From an uncultured Collinsella sp. (lineage in GTDB: Bacteria; Actinomycetota; Coriobacteriia; Coriobacteriales; Coriobacteriaceae): a stretch of DNA of 12,861 nt. Below are positions 1 through 5,126 of the stretch, piece by piece (positions within the stretch are counted from its first letter, which is position 1; every line of letters begins with the position of its first letter). The notes under the pieces were generated by a model. The model was not told where the DNA came from, did not search any database, and saw nothing but the letters and a program-made list of their open reading frames with translations. The stretch spans positions 1-12,861 of the forward strand of contig URNC01000047.1 of the NCBI GenBank assembly GCA_900549065.1, read 5' to 3'. The position numbers were made by a program, and so were the translations under genes.

Positions 1-77
1 GTGCTACGTCACCAACCACGGCAATGCCTCCTGCATTTCGGCGGCGAGCGTCTGGGTTCGCCCCCGCCCCGGCTTCC
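1..77 (+). repeat. Variable repeat (VR) of the DGR, 3' part
   Basis: Bases 1-77 align without gaps to 738-814 (offset 737). The nine mismatches are at 12, 17, 29, 30, 33, 36, 44, 48 and 73. The template has A at each one, and VR has C, C, T, C, G, T, G, G and C. The 59 non-adenine positions are all identical. Similarity stops at base 78. The last part, a GC-rich run at about 56-72, is invariant and would be the initiation-of-mutagenic-homing (IMH) region. VR begins left of the window, so its full length is unknown. Confidence 0.93.
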
Positions 78-88
78 TCGTCGGCTAA
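2..88 (+). CDS. DGR target protein, C-terminal end only (variable lectin-like domain)
   Basis: Only the last 28 codons and the TAA stop are in the window; the 5' part lies to the left. The frame is fixed by alignment to the template repeat, which encodes the invariant VWVRPRPGF. Here the variable stretch reads CYVTNHGNASCISAASVWVR. DGR targets usually end in a C-type-lectin-like fold whose surface residues are diversified. The template also encodes NWWLRSVMGG upstream of this point, a pattern seen near the end of lectin-like phage receptor-binding proteins. The place just before lysis genes suggests a tail fibre or other tip protein that contacts the host, which is inference. The last residues (FLVG) lie outside the homology and differ from the template's PYCQTE. 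Confidence 0.8.
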   Translation, partial: CYVTNHGNASCISAASVWVRPRPGFLVG

Positions 89-96
89 CCAGCCGA
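81..96 (+). promoter_or_regulatory. Hairpin/cruciform just downstream of VR
   Basis: TCGGCT (81-86), loop AACC, AGCCGA (91-96): a perfect 6-bp stem with a 4-base loop, starting three bases after VR homology ends and covering the stop codon. In the Bordetella phage BPP-1 DGR, a short-looped hairpin a few bases past the IMH is needed for efficient target recognition. The corresponding site after TR has no matching hairpin, which fits a role in marking the recipient copy. Confidence 0.6.
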
Positions 97-116
97 GTGC
101 TCTATACTCTGCTTTT

Positions 117-141
117 AGGCGACCGCCTTGCGCGGTCGCCT
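117..141 (+). other. Strong inverted repeat (10-bp stem) in the target-avd gap
   Basis: AGGCGACCGC (117-126) pairs perfectly with GCGGTCGCCT (132-141) around a 5-base loop. It sits directly before a second hairpin that has a T tract, so the two together may form a tandem terminator for the target gene. It could also be a 5' structure on an avd transcript. No T tract follows this first hairpin. Confidence 0.6.
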
Positions 142-144
142 CTC

Positions 145-167
145 GCCCGCGAAGCGGGCCGTTTTTT
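145..167 (+). terminator. Intrinsic terminator after the DGR target gene
   Basis: GCCCGC (145-150), loop GAA, GCGGGC (154-159), then CG and six T (162-167). This is a standard rho-independent layout, placed between the target stop and the avd ribosome binding site. If it is efficient, avd and the RT need read-through or their own promoter. Confidence 0.7.
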
Positions 168-191
168 CGCCAGTTTCCCCAGGAGGTGCAC

Positions 192-662
192 GTGAGCAGC
201 GTCTACCAGCGCAACCGCGAGGTGTCCGAGTACAAGTTCTTCACGCAGGCCATCGCCATCCGCGTGGAGGTCAACAAGCTGATGGCGTCCTCCTCGGTAG
301 TGCCCAAGGCATACAGGCTGCTGAACGCGGTGCCCACGGTGGAGACGGCGCGCAGCATCGTGTACAACGTCAACCGCGCCGACTGCTTCTACCCCAACAC
401 CTCGTTCAACGCGCTGGAGAGGAAACGCTACCTGACGCTGGCCATAGCTGACTGCGAGCAGCTGATGCTGGACATGCAGTGCCTCATGGATATCGGCCTG
501 CCCGTGAACGCCAACCGCTTCGAGGAGCTGGCGGCCATGGTCGAGGAGGAGATCAGGCTGCTGAAGGGCGCACGCAAGAACGTGCGCGTGACGGGCAAGA
601 AGTCCACCGAGGAGCGCATAGCCGAGGCCGAGGCCGAGCTAGAGCGCCTGCGTTCGCTATAA
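192..662 (+). CDS. avd: DGR accessory variability determinant (Avd-like four-helix protein)
   Basis: This 156-residue protein starts at GTG 192, preceded by AGGAGG at 181-186. In DGRs, Avd forms a small helical-bundle oligomer that binds the reverse transcriptase and the template RNA and is needed for retrohoming. The protein looks almost entirely helical. Its N-terminal half has the family's look: a short polar start, VVPKAYRLLNAVPTVETA at about 36-53, then aromatic and basic residues in NVNRADCFYPNT and ALERKRYLTLAIADCEQL. The last 40 residues are a charged helix (KKSTEERIAEAEAELERLRSL), making it somewhat longer than the roughly 120 residues typical of Avd. Identification rests on this pattern plus its place between VR and TR. 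The last two codons (CTA TAA) form part of a TATAAT. Confidence 0.82.
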   Translation: MSSVYQRNREVSEYKFFTQAIAIRVEVNKLMASSSVVPKAYRLLNAVPTVETARSIVYNVNRADCFYPNTSFNALERKRYLTLAIADCEQLMLDMQCLMDIGLPVNANRFEELAAMVEEEIRLLKGARKNVRVTGKKSTEERIAEAEAELERLRSL

Positions 663-663
663 T
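658..663 (+). promoter_or_regulatory. Possible -10 element (TATAAT) for the template RNA
   Basis: A perfect TATAAT overlaps the avd stop codon in an otherwise GC-rich stretch. Transcription from it would begin near 670, just ahead of the template repeat. No good -35 hexamer lies at 16-18 bases upstream and there is no TG extension, so it may be a chance match. Confidence 0.3.
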
Positions 664-690
664 GGGCGGCGGTCGCGCCTTGTCTATCGG

Positions 691-814
691 TACAATTGGT
701 GGTTGCGTTCCGTCATGGGTGGCTCCTCGTCCAACGTGTGCTACGTCAACAACAACGGCAATGCCAACTACAATTCGGCGACGAACGTCTGGGTTCGCCC
801 CCGCCCCGGATTCC
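691..814 (+). repeat. Template repeat (TR) of the DGR
   Basis: The core 738-814 aligns to VR and holds 18 adenines, of which 9 are changed in VR. The same frame continues upstream to about 691 and encodes NWWLRSVMGGSSSNV before CYVNNNGNANYNSATN and VWVRPRPGF. TR therefore looks like a non-translated copy of the target's lectin-like end, and its 5' part should match VR sequence lying left of the window. AAC, AAT and TAC codons are concentrated at 748-786, the usual design in which A-to-N changes reach many residues. The frame has no start signal and is not a gene. The 5' boundary is my estimate. Confidence 0.9.
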
Positions 815-1021
815 CTTATTGCCAGACCGAGTAGGCCCCAGGGCCGAAAGCAGAGCGCGGAGAGGAAGGAAGGCGCAACCGTCGGGCTCACGCCCGTAAA
901 TACGCACCCCGCGAGGGTGGCCGGACGCTGCTTGCATGGCGCGGCGCTCCGTGGCTTCGCCGCGTTTCATGGCCATACCTCAAGCGGCTGTCAGAGCCAC
1001 ATTGCAAGCCGTGCGGGGTGC
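691..1021 (+). ncRNA. DGR template RNA: TR plus structured 3' spacer
   Basis: The 815-1021 spacer between TR and RT has no convincing gene and is dense in complementary segments. A closing helix pairs 904-912 with 1013-1021 (GCACCCCGC with GCGGGGTGC, 9 bp). Inside it, 930-936 pairs with 1003-1009 (GCTTGCA with TGCAAGC), 940-946 with 958-964 (CGCGGCG with CGCCGCG), 936-940 possibly with 972-976, and 986-989 with 995-998. Local hairpins lie at 883-896 and 905-919, the second an alternative to the closing helix. In the Bordetella DGR, RNA downstream of TR folds, binds RT-Avd and primes cDNA. This spacer sits in the equivalent place. Pairings were found by eye, not by a folding program. Confidence 0.6.
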
Positions 1022-1026
1022 CTTCT

Positions 1027-2277
1027 GTGAACTCCGAGCAAAGGCGGGCGGCGCGCCGGAAGCGCCGCGAGGAGAAGCGGGCCAAGGCCAAGGCCGAGCG
1101 CGTCAAGGCGTGCACGCTTGAGACCGTGGCCGACCTCAACAGCCTGTGCAAGGCTTCCAAGCAGGCCGCACGCGGCGTGATGTGGAAGGCGTCCACGCAG
1201 CGGTACATGAAGGACTACCTGCGCAACGCCGTCCTGTCCCGCCGCGACCTTTTGGAGGGCCGCGACATATGCCGGGGCTTCATCCGCTTCGACCTATGGG
1301 AGCGCGGCAAGCTGCGCCACATCAGCGCCGTGCACTTCCCCGAGCGCGTGGTGCAGAAGTCGCTGTCGCAGAACGCGCTCGTGCCCGCGATCGTGCCCAC
1401 CCTCATAGCCGCGAACTCAGCGAACATAAAGGGGCGCGGCACCGACTACGCCCTGAAGCTGCTCAAGCGCCACCTGGCCGACCACTGGAGGCGGCACGGC
1501 CGCGAGGGCTACATACTGCTCGGCGACTTCTCCGACTACTTCGCGCGCATAGCGCACCAACCCGTCAAAGACCAGGTGGCCTCCGCGCTGCTAGATCCGC
1601 GCGTGGTCGCCTTGGAGCACCGCCTGATAGACGCGCAGGGCGATGTGGGCCTGGGGCTGGGCAGCGAGCCGAACCAGATATGCGCCGTCGCGCACCCCAA
1701 CCGCATCGACCACTACGTAATCGAGATGCTGCGCCCCGAGGCCTACGGTCGATATATGGACGACTTCTATCTGATACACGAGTCCAAGGACTACCTGCAG
1801 GTGTGCCTGCTGCTCATAGAGCGCAAATGCGCCGAGCTGGGCATCGAGCTGAACCCGCGCAAGACCCGCGTGGTGAAGCTCACGCGCGGGTTCACGTGGC
1901 TGAAGAAGCGCATCTTCTACACGGAGACGGGCCGCATAGTCGTGAAGCCGTGCCGAGACTCCATAACGCGGGAGCGCCGCAAGCTCAAGAAGATGGCCCG
2001 CATGGTCGCCGATGGCGTCATGACCCCCGAGCAGGTGGAGCAGAGCTACCAGAGCTGGCGCGGAGGCATGAAGCGGCTGGACGCGCACCGCAGCGTGCGG
2101 GCCATGGACGCGCTGTACCGCAGCCTGTTCGGAAATCCCGCGGGGGGGTTGCTCAATGCAATCCAAACCTGGAGGCGACACGGATGGGAACATGCCCCTA
2201 CCCTAGCAACGGAAGGAGCGACCCATGACGGAACAGGAAATCACCGGGGAGATCAACGGCTACAAACAGCAGCTTGA
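1027..2277 (+). CDS. DGR reverse transcriptase
   Basis: This RNA-directed DNA polymerase would copy the template RNA with errors at adenines. Start GTG 1027 is chosen because GGGGTG (1015-1020) lies six bases ahead; GTG 1018 is possible but has no visible ribosome site. From 1027 the protein has 416 residues: a very basic N-terminus, finger motifs near 82-145, GDFSDYF with the first catalytic Asp at 166-172, GLGLGSEPNQ at 208-217, the YMDD site at 243-246, and GFTWLKKRIF at 288-297. It lacks maturase and endonuclease domains, and with TR/VR alongside it is a DGR enzyme rather than an intron or retron. DGR enzymes usually show SQ in the fourth motif; this one has NQ. The last 40 or so residues follow a run of seven G (2142-2148) and overlap the next gene by 53 bases, so the C-terminus may be a frame artefact. 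Confidence 0.92.
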   Translation: MNSEQRRAARRKRREEKRAKAKAERVKACTLETVADLNSLCKASKQAARGVMWKASTQRYMKDYLRNAVLSRRDLLEGRDICRGFIRFDLWERGKLRHISAVHFPERVVQKSLSQNALVPAIVPTLIAANSANIKGRGTDYALKLLKRHLADHWRRHGREGYILLGDFSDYFARIAHQPVKDQVASALLDPRVVALEHRLIDAQGDVGLGLGSEPNQICAVAHPNRIDHYVIEMLRPEAYGRYMDDFYLIHESKDYLQVCLLLIERKCAELGIELNPRKTRVVKLTRGFTWLKKRIFYTETGRIVVKPCRDSITRERRKLKKMARMVADGVMTPEQVEQSYQSWRGGMKRLDAHRSVRAMDALYRSLFGNPAGGLLNAIQTWRRHGWEHAPTLATEGATHDGTGNHRGDQRLQTAA

Positions 2278-2470
2278 GCAGAGCGACTACAAGGTCATGA
2301 AGGCGGTGGAGCGCATCTTCTCCGCATCGTCCATCACCGACCTGCTCTCGGCCATCGCCGCAGCTGCCAAGGAGGTGGCCGAGATCATCTCGCAGCGCCA
2401 GACGTGGCGCGACCGCATCAACGAGCTGGAAGCCATGGAGCCCGACCAGCCGGAAGCGCCGCAGGAGTAG
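2225..2470 (+). CDS. Small phage coiled-coil protein, unknown function
   Basis: This 81-residue protein starts at ATG 2225 with AAGGAG at 2213-2218. It begins MTEQEITGEINGYKQQLEQ, then SDYKVMKAVERIF, an alanine-rich middle helix, and RQTWRDRINELEAMEP near the end. The plan of an N-terminal helix with a D-Y-K-V-x-K element and a closing R-x-x-x-R-D-x-I-N-x-L-E helix is one I associate with small proteins between tail-tip and lysis genes in phages of gut anaerobes. No enzyme motif or membrane segment is present. If the RT frame shifts by one at its G run, the RT stop (TGA 2226-2228) would overlap this start as ATGA, typical of coupled translation. Confidence 0.75.
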   Translation: MTEQEITGEINGYKQQLEQSDYKVMKAVERIFSASSITDLLSAIAAAAKEVAEIISQRQTWRDRINELEAMEPDQPEAPQE

Positions 2471-2472
2471 CG

Positions 2473-2500
2473 AGCGCCCCTTCGGGGGCGCTTTTCTTTT
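2473..2500 (+). terminator. Intrinsic terminator after the DGR/coiled-coil genes
   Basis: AGCGCCCC (2473-2480), TTCG loop, GGGGCGCT (2485-2492), then TTTCTTTT. An 8-bp perfect stem with a stable UUCG tetraloop and U-rich tail separates the DGR unit from the lysis genes. Confidence 0.88.
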
Positions 2501-2556
2501 GCCCGGCGACACCTCGCGGACAATCGCGGCAGCGATTCGAGGAGGTGAGAAAACGA

Positions 2557-2970
2557 ATGACCGACGTGCTGGAAATCTTCGCGCCGTACGGCCCCGGGTC
2601 GCTTTTCGGCGCGCTGCTCGTCCTAGTGGTCCTGTACTTCGGCAAGCAGTTCCTCGAAGAGTTCAAGGCCCAGAACGAGCGCAAGGCGAACATCGACCTC
2701 AAGCGCGAGGAGCGAAAGCAGGACGAGGTGAACGAGCGGGCGCAGCGCGACCGCGAGCGCAGCCAGATGGAGGGCCGCATCGCCGCGCAGATGGAGCGCA
2801 GCAACGCGCTGATGGAGGCTATGAAGGCGCTCATGGAGTCCGTCGTGACCTCCAACGAGGTGCTGCACGCCGACCTGGCGAACAGCCAGGCGCGCAGCCA
2901 GGGCATGGCGGCGAAGGTCGACCACATCGCCGACCGCGTTGACCTGCTCTACAAGGAATCGGCTCGATAG
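2557..2970 (+). CDS. Membrane-anchored coiled-coil protein of the lysis region
   Basis: This 137-residue protein starts at ATG 2557 with GGAGGTGA at 2541-2548. Residues about 12-30 (GPGSLFGALLVLVVLYFGK) form one membrane helix near the N-terminus. The rest is highly charged, with long helical repeats rich in E, R, K and Q and a final KVDHIADRVDLLYKE, consistent with a coiled coil. It has no signal-peptidase site and no cysteine. One-helix coiled-coil proteins beside holins include XhlA-like holin partners and spanin-like proteins, but I cannot assign either. Its place directly before the holin supports a role in membrane disruption, which is inference. Confidence 0.75.
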   Translation: MTDVLEIFAPYGPGSLFGALLVLVVLYFGKQFLEEFKAQNERKANIDLKREERKQDEVNERAQRDRERSQMEGRIAAQMERSNALMEAMKALMESVVTSNEVLHADLANSQARSQGMAAKVDHIADRVDLLYKESAR

Positions 2971-2983
2971 AAAGGAATCCGAA

Positions 2984-3289
2984 ATGACAGAAATGCAAGC
3001 AATCGCAGCCATCGTGCTGTCTTTCGCCGTGCCGTTCGCGGTGCAGCTGATCAAGACCGAGGCCATGACCGGCAAGGCCGCGCGCATCCTGGCGCTGGGC
3101 TGCTCGCTCCTGGCGGGCGTCGTGACCGGCTTCGTGGGCGGCGTGCCCGCAGACCCGGGCGCATGGGTCACGTGCGCCTTCGCCGTGGTAGGCGGCGTGC
3201 AGGCGGCCTACACGCTGTTCAAGTCGGTGGGCATCACATCCAAGTGGCTCGACGCCCTGTTGGGCGTGACCGTAGGCGGGAAGGAGTAG
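2984..3289 (+). CDS. Putative phage holin
   Basis: This 101-residue protein has an AAAGGA-type ribosome site at 2971-2976 and starts at ATG 2984, 13 bases after the previous stop. It has three hydrophobic stretches, about residues 5-23, 34-53 and 58-78, with a short charged loop (KTEAMTGKAAR) after the first and a polar C-terminus ending GVTVGGKE. Holins are small multi-helix proteins that open the membrane and release endolysin. Size, topology and the endolysin gene three bases downstream fit this well. The family is not identified. The gene's last bases carry the endolysin's AAGGAG. Confidence 0.8.
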   Translation: MTEMQAIAAIVLSFAVPFAVQLIKTEAMTGKAARILALGCSLLAGVVTGFVGGVPADPGAWVTCAFAVVGGVQAAYTLFKSVGITSKWLDALLGVTVGGKE

Positions 3290-3292
3290 GCA

Positions 3293-4105
3293 ATGGCTAA
3301 ACTGTTCATCATCTGCGGCCACGGCGCTGGCGACCCCGGCTGCTGCGCAGGCGGCTGCACCGAGGCCGAGCGCGTTCGCGCCCTGGGCCAGCGAATCAAG
3401 GAACTGGGCGGTTCCGAGGTCGAGCTGGGCGATACGTCCCGCAACTGGTACGCCGACGGCGGGCTTAACCGCCTGAGCACCGACGCGCCAGTGGTGGAGC
3501 TGCACATGGACGCCAGCGGCATCGCCACGGCCCACGGCGCGCACGTCATCATCAAGTCAGGCTTCGAGCCTGACGAGTACGACAATGCGCTGGCCGACAA
3601 GCTGGCGGCGTTCATGCCCGGGCGCTCCGAGAAGCTGGTGCGCCGTTCCGACCTCGCGAACCCGAACCGAGCCGCCGCGCGCGGCATCAACTACCGCCTG
3701 TGCGAGAACGGCTTCATCGACAACGACGGCGACCGCGAGAAGTTCAACGGCAACCTGGACGAGCTGGCGCGCATCTACCTGGAATGCTTCGGCATCACTG
3801 CTGGAAGCGCCCCCGCAGCCGTCCCGCAGCCGCAGCCTGCGCAGCAGGAAACGACCGAGAACTTCGGCGGCACCTACCGCTGCACTGTGGACTACCTGCG
3901 CGTGCGCGACGCCCCCGGCCTGGGCGGCACCGAGGTGGCGCACTATTCCAGCGGCGAGACCGTGACGCTGGATAACTGGTACAAGATCGCCGACGGCTAC
4001 GTGTGGGGCCGATACACGGGCTACAGCGGCGCAACGCGCTACATCGCCGTGGGCAAGGCCACGGGCAAGCCAGAGGCCGACGACTATCTGGTGAAGGTGG
4101 GATAG
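3293..4105 (+). CDS. Endolysin: N-acetylmuramoyl-L-alanine amidase with C-terminal SH3 domain
   Basis: This 270-residue protein would cut the bond between N-acetylmuramic acid and the stem peptide. The N-terminal domain (about 1-168) matches the zinc-dependent amidase_3 pattern: H10 in IICGHGAGDPG, E24 in CTEAER, H71 in VVELHMDAS and a catalytic-type E138 in RLCENGFIDNDGDREKF. A linker rich in P, Q and A (about 171-190) leads to a bacterial SH3-like wall-binding domain (about 193-253: YRCTVDYLRVRDAP, then DNWYKIADGYVWGRYTGY). No signal peptide is present, so release depends on the holin. AAGGAG at 3281-3286 precedes ATG 3293. Confidence 0.92.
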   Translation: MAKLFIICGHGAGDPGCCAGGCTEAERVRALGQRIKELGGSEVELGDTSRNWYADGGLNRLSTDAPVVELHMDASGIATAHGAHVIIKSGFEPDEYDNALADKLAAFMPGRSEKLVRRSDLANPNRAAARGINYRLCENGFIDNDGDREKFNGNLDELARIYLECFGITAGSAPAAVPQPQPAQQETTENFGGTYRCTVDYLRVRDAPGLGGTEVAHYSSGETVTLDNWYKIADGYVWGRYTGYSGATRYIAVGKATGKPEADDYLVKVG

Positions 4106-4108
4106 GCC

Positions 4109-4420
4109 ATGCCGTACCCGAGCCCCGCAGACGAGGAGCGCAACGGCGGGTGCGGCCCCATCCTCGCGGCGGTCGTCCTGCTGTTCATCGTCCTGGCCGC
4201 CGCCAGCTGCGCGTCGCAGGCCATGGGAGCGCAAGACGCGACCGTGAGGCAAGCTCGCACGGACGGCCCCATATACGACCTGCCCGAGGGCATCGGCCAG
4301 GAAATCGTGTGCGACGAGCACAACCGCGAGTACCTGCTGCTGACCACCGAGCAGGGCGGCGTGTTCCTCATGCCGTACCTCGACGAGGACGGCGAGCAGG
4401 AGATCATGCCGCAGGCCTAG
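4109..4420 (+). CDS. Small membrane-anchored or lipoprotein-like phage protein (DUF6440-like tail)
   Basis: This 103-residue protein starts three bases after the endolysin stop, with GAAGGTGGGA at 4093-4102 as ribosome site. A polar start (MPYPSPADEERNGGCG) precedes one hydrophobic segment, about 17-35, ending LAAASC, which could be a lipobox with Cys about 34. The exported part ends in EYLLLTTEQGGVFLMPYLD then EDGEQEIMP. The pattern of a repeated hydrophobic Y-L, then GG, then a P-x-L-D-x-D-G turn resembles DUF6440-type proteins, but this is a visual match only. As the last prophage gene it could help outer-layer lysis or be a cargo gene expressed in the lysogen; I cannot tell which. Confidence 0.7.
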   Translation: MPYPSPADEERNGGCGPILAAVVLLFIVLAAASCASQAMGAQDATVRQARTDGPIYDLPEGIGQEIVCDEHNREYLLLTTEQGGVFLMPYLDEDGEQEIMPQA

Positions 4421-4426
4421 AACGCA

Positions 4427-4461
4427 AAGAAGCCGCCCCGTATGGAGCGGCTTCTTTCTAT
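4427..4461 (+). terminator. Intrinsic terminator at the prophage end
   Basis: AAGAAGCCGC (4427-4436) pairs perfectly with GCGGCTTCTT (4447-4456) around a 10-base loop, followed by TCTATCT. It closes the lysis operon and shields ssrA from converging transcription. The opposite strand has only a short T run, so ssrA may also use it weakly. Confidence 0.85.
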
Positions 4462-4575
4462 CTGACGAGCAATACGAACGCCCGCCTAACGACGAACACG
4501 CGCATGTGTTCGCCTACTGAACAGTTGGTGGAGGCGCGGAGAATCGAACTCCGGTCCACGAAAGCCCCCTGATTG
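4457..4575. other. Probable prophage attachment region (att) at the ssrA 3' end
   Basis: Phage lysis genes stop at 4420 and the tmRNA T-arm/acceptor end begins at 4526, with nothing host-like between. Many temperate phages integrate into the 3' end of tmRNA or tRNA genes and restore it with their own copy. The core would be a stretch within the tmRNA T-arm region repeated at the other prophage end, which is outside this window, so the site is inferred from position only. Confidence 0.35.
4493..4512. other. Hairpin between prophage terminator and ssrA
   Basis: CGAACAC (4493-4499) and GTGTTCG (4506-4512) form a 7-bp stem with a 6-base loop, 13 bases beyond the mature 3' end of tmRNA on the minus strand. 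It may help end or process the tmRNA precursor, but lacks a T tract. It could also belong to prophage end sequence. Confidence 0.4.
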
Positions 4576-4889
4576 GCATCTCCAAGCTCAGTCGCTGGTT
4601 TAGTCTCGGATGCTTTGCGCGCAGCGACACGCTCGCGGCGTCCTAACCGGTTCGGTCTTAGCCTGCGCCATACCGATTACGTGCGCAGGAGCATTCCCCT
4701 AACATGACGTCGCGCCGGTGTCGGGGAAATCACCGGGTTGACGCGCCGCTATAAACTAAGCAGCGAGAGCCATAGGCTCAAAAGAAGAGTTGTTGTCAAT
4801 TCAATTTGACGGTACCCCTGTTTAACGAGGCGAGGAGACCTCGGCTTGCTTCCTCTCTCAGAGCTATCGTGTCGAAACCAGTCGCCCCC
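4526..4889 (-). ncRNA. ssrA: Transfer-messenger RNA (tmRNA)
   Basis: On the minus strand the 364-base RNA starts GGGGGCGACTGGTTTCGAC, the tmRNA hallmark, and ends in a T-arm (GGTTCGA-like GAGTTCGATTC) and encoded CCA. The 5' GGGGGCG pairs with CGCCTCC before ACCA, with one G-U. It rescues ribosomes stalled on broken messages together with SmpB. The tag reading frame ends at TAG 4758-4756 and reads back as DNNSSFEPMALAA, with the standard ALAA protease signal. An in-frame TGA lies one codon upstream of ATT-GAC, so the resume codon should be GAC (4797-4795) or ATT (4800-4798), not the common GCA. Its 3' end faces the prophage. Confidence 0.96.
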
Positions 4890-4910
4890 GAATGTCGGGA
4901 AAGTCTGGAT

Positions 4911-4973
4911 GGCATTGGGCACGAGCGCCCAATGCCCGTCGACTTTTCAAGGAACACGCGGGGTGAACCCCGC
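4911..4973 (-). promoter_or_regulatory. Two hairpins in the presumed ssrA leader
   Basis: GGCATTGGGC (4911-4920) pairs perfectly with GCCCAATGCC (4927-4936), and GCGGGG (4958-4963) with CCCCGC (4968-4973). Both lie 20-90 bases upstream of the mature tmRNA 5' end. A TAAGAT at 4991-4986 (minus) is a possible -10 but has no good -35. If used, both hairpins would sit in the tmRNA precursor and could guide 5' processing. The rest of the 4890-5126 gap shows no gene. Confidence 0.45.
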
Positions 4974-5084
4974 TCGTGGATAGCTATCTTACCACGTTCT
5001 AAAGGCAGACAGCTGTTCTATGCACGAGCTGTGAAGACCCCAATGTGCGCCGCACTTCGCACTTTTGCTACCGATCGCGTAACG

Positions 5085-5090
5085 TATATT
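5085..5090 (+). promoter_or_regulatory. Possible -10 element for the 5127 gene
   Basis: TATATT sits 37 bases ahead of the ATG in a locally AT-rich stretch. The -35 region (CTTTTG, 17 bases upstream) is poor, so this is tentative. Confidence 0.35.
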
Positions 5091-5126
5091 TTCGCCAAGC
5101 AAAATTGACCCGTCGAAAGGACCGTT

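Noticed and set aside
103..108. TATACT as a -10 promoter element for avd
   Set aside because: No usable -35 at 16-18 bases, and a terminator follows before avd.
24..191. Upstream extension of the Avd frame to ATG 24
   Set aside because: It would run through VR, the hairpins and the terminator. The GTG at 192 has a strong AGGAGG and matches the family's start.
679..833. Open frame across TR ending in PYCQTE and TAG
   Set aside because: It reads like a protein end because TR copies the target gene. It has no start codon with a ribosome site, so it is template, not a gene.
834..845. GGCC-rich inverted repeat after TR as a counterpart of the VR hairpin
   Set aside because: It lies 20 bases past the TR end and has only a 4-5 bp stem, so it does not match the VR hairpin in place or shape.
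1027..2277. Reverse transcriptase of a group II intron or retron
   Set aside because: No maturase or endonuclease domain and no intron ends, while VR, TR and Avd are all present as in a DGR.
4806..5108. Open frame of 100 codons on the plus strand
   Set aside because: It lies over the 5' half of tmRNA on the opposite strand and has no ribosome site.
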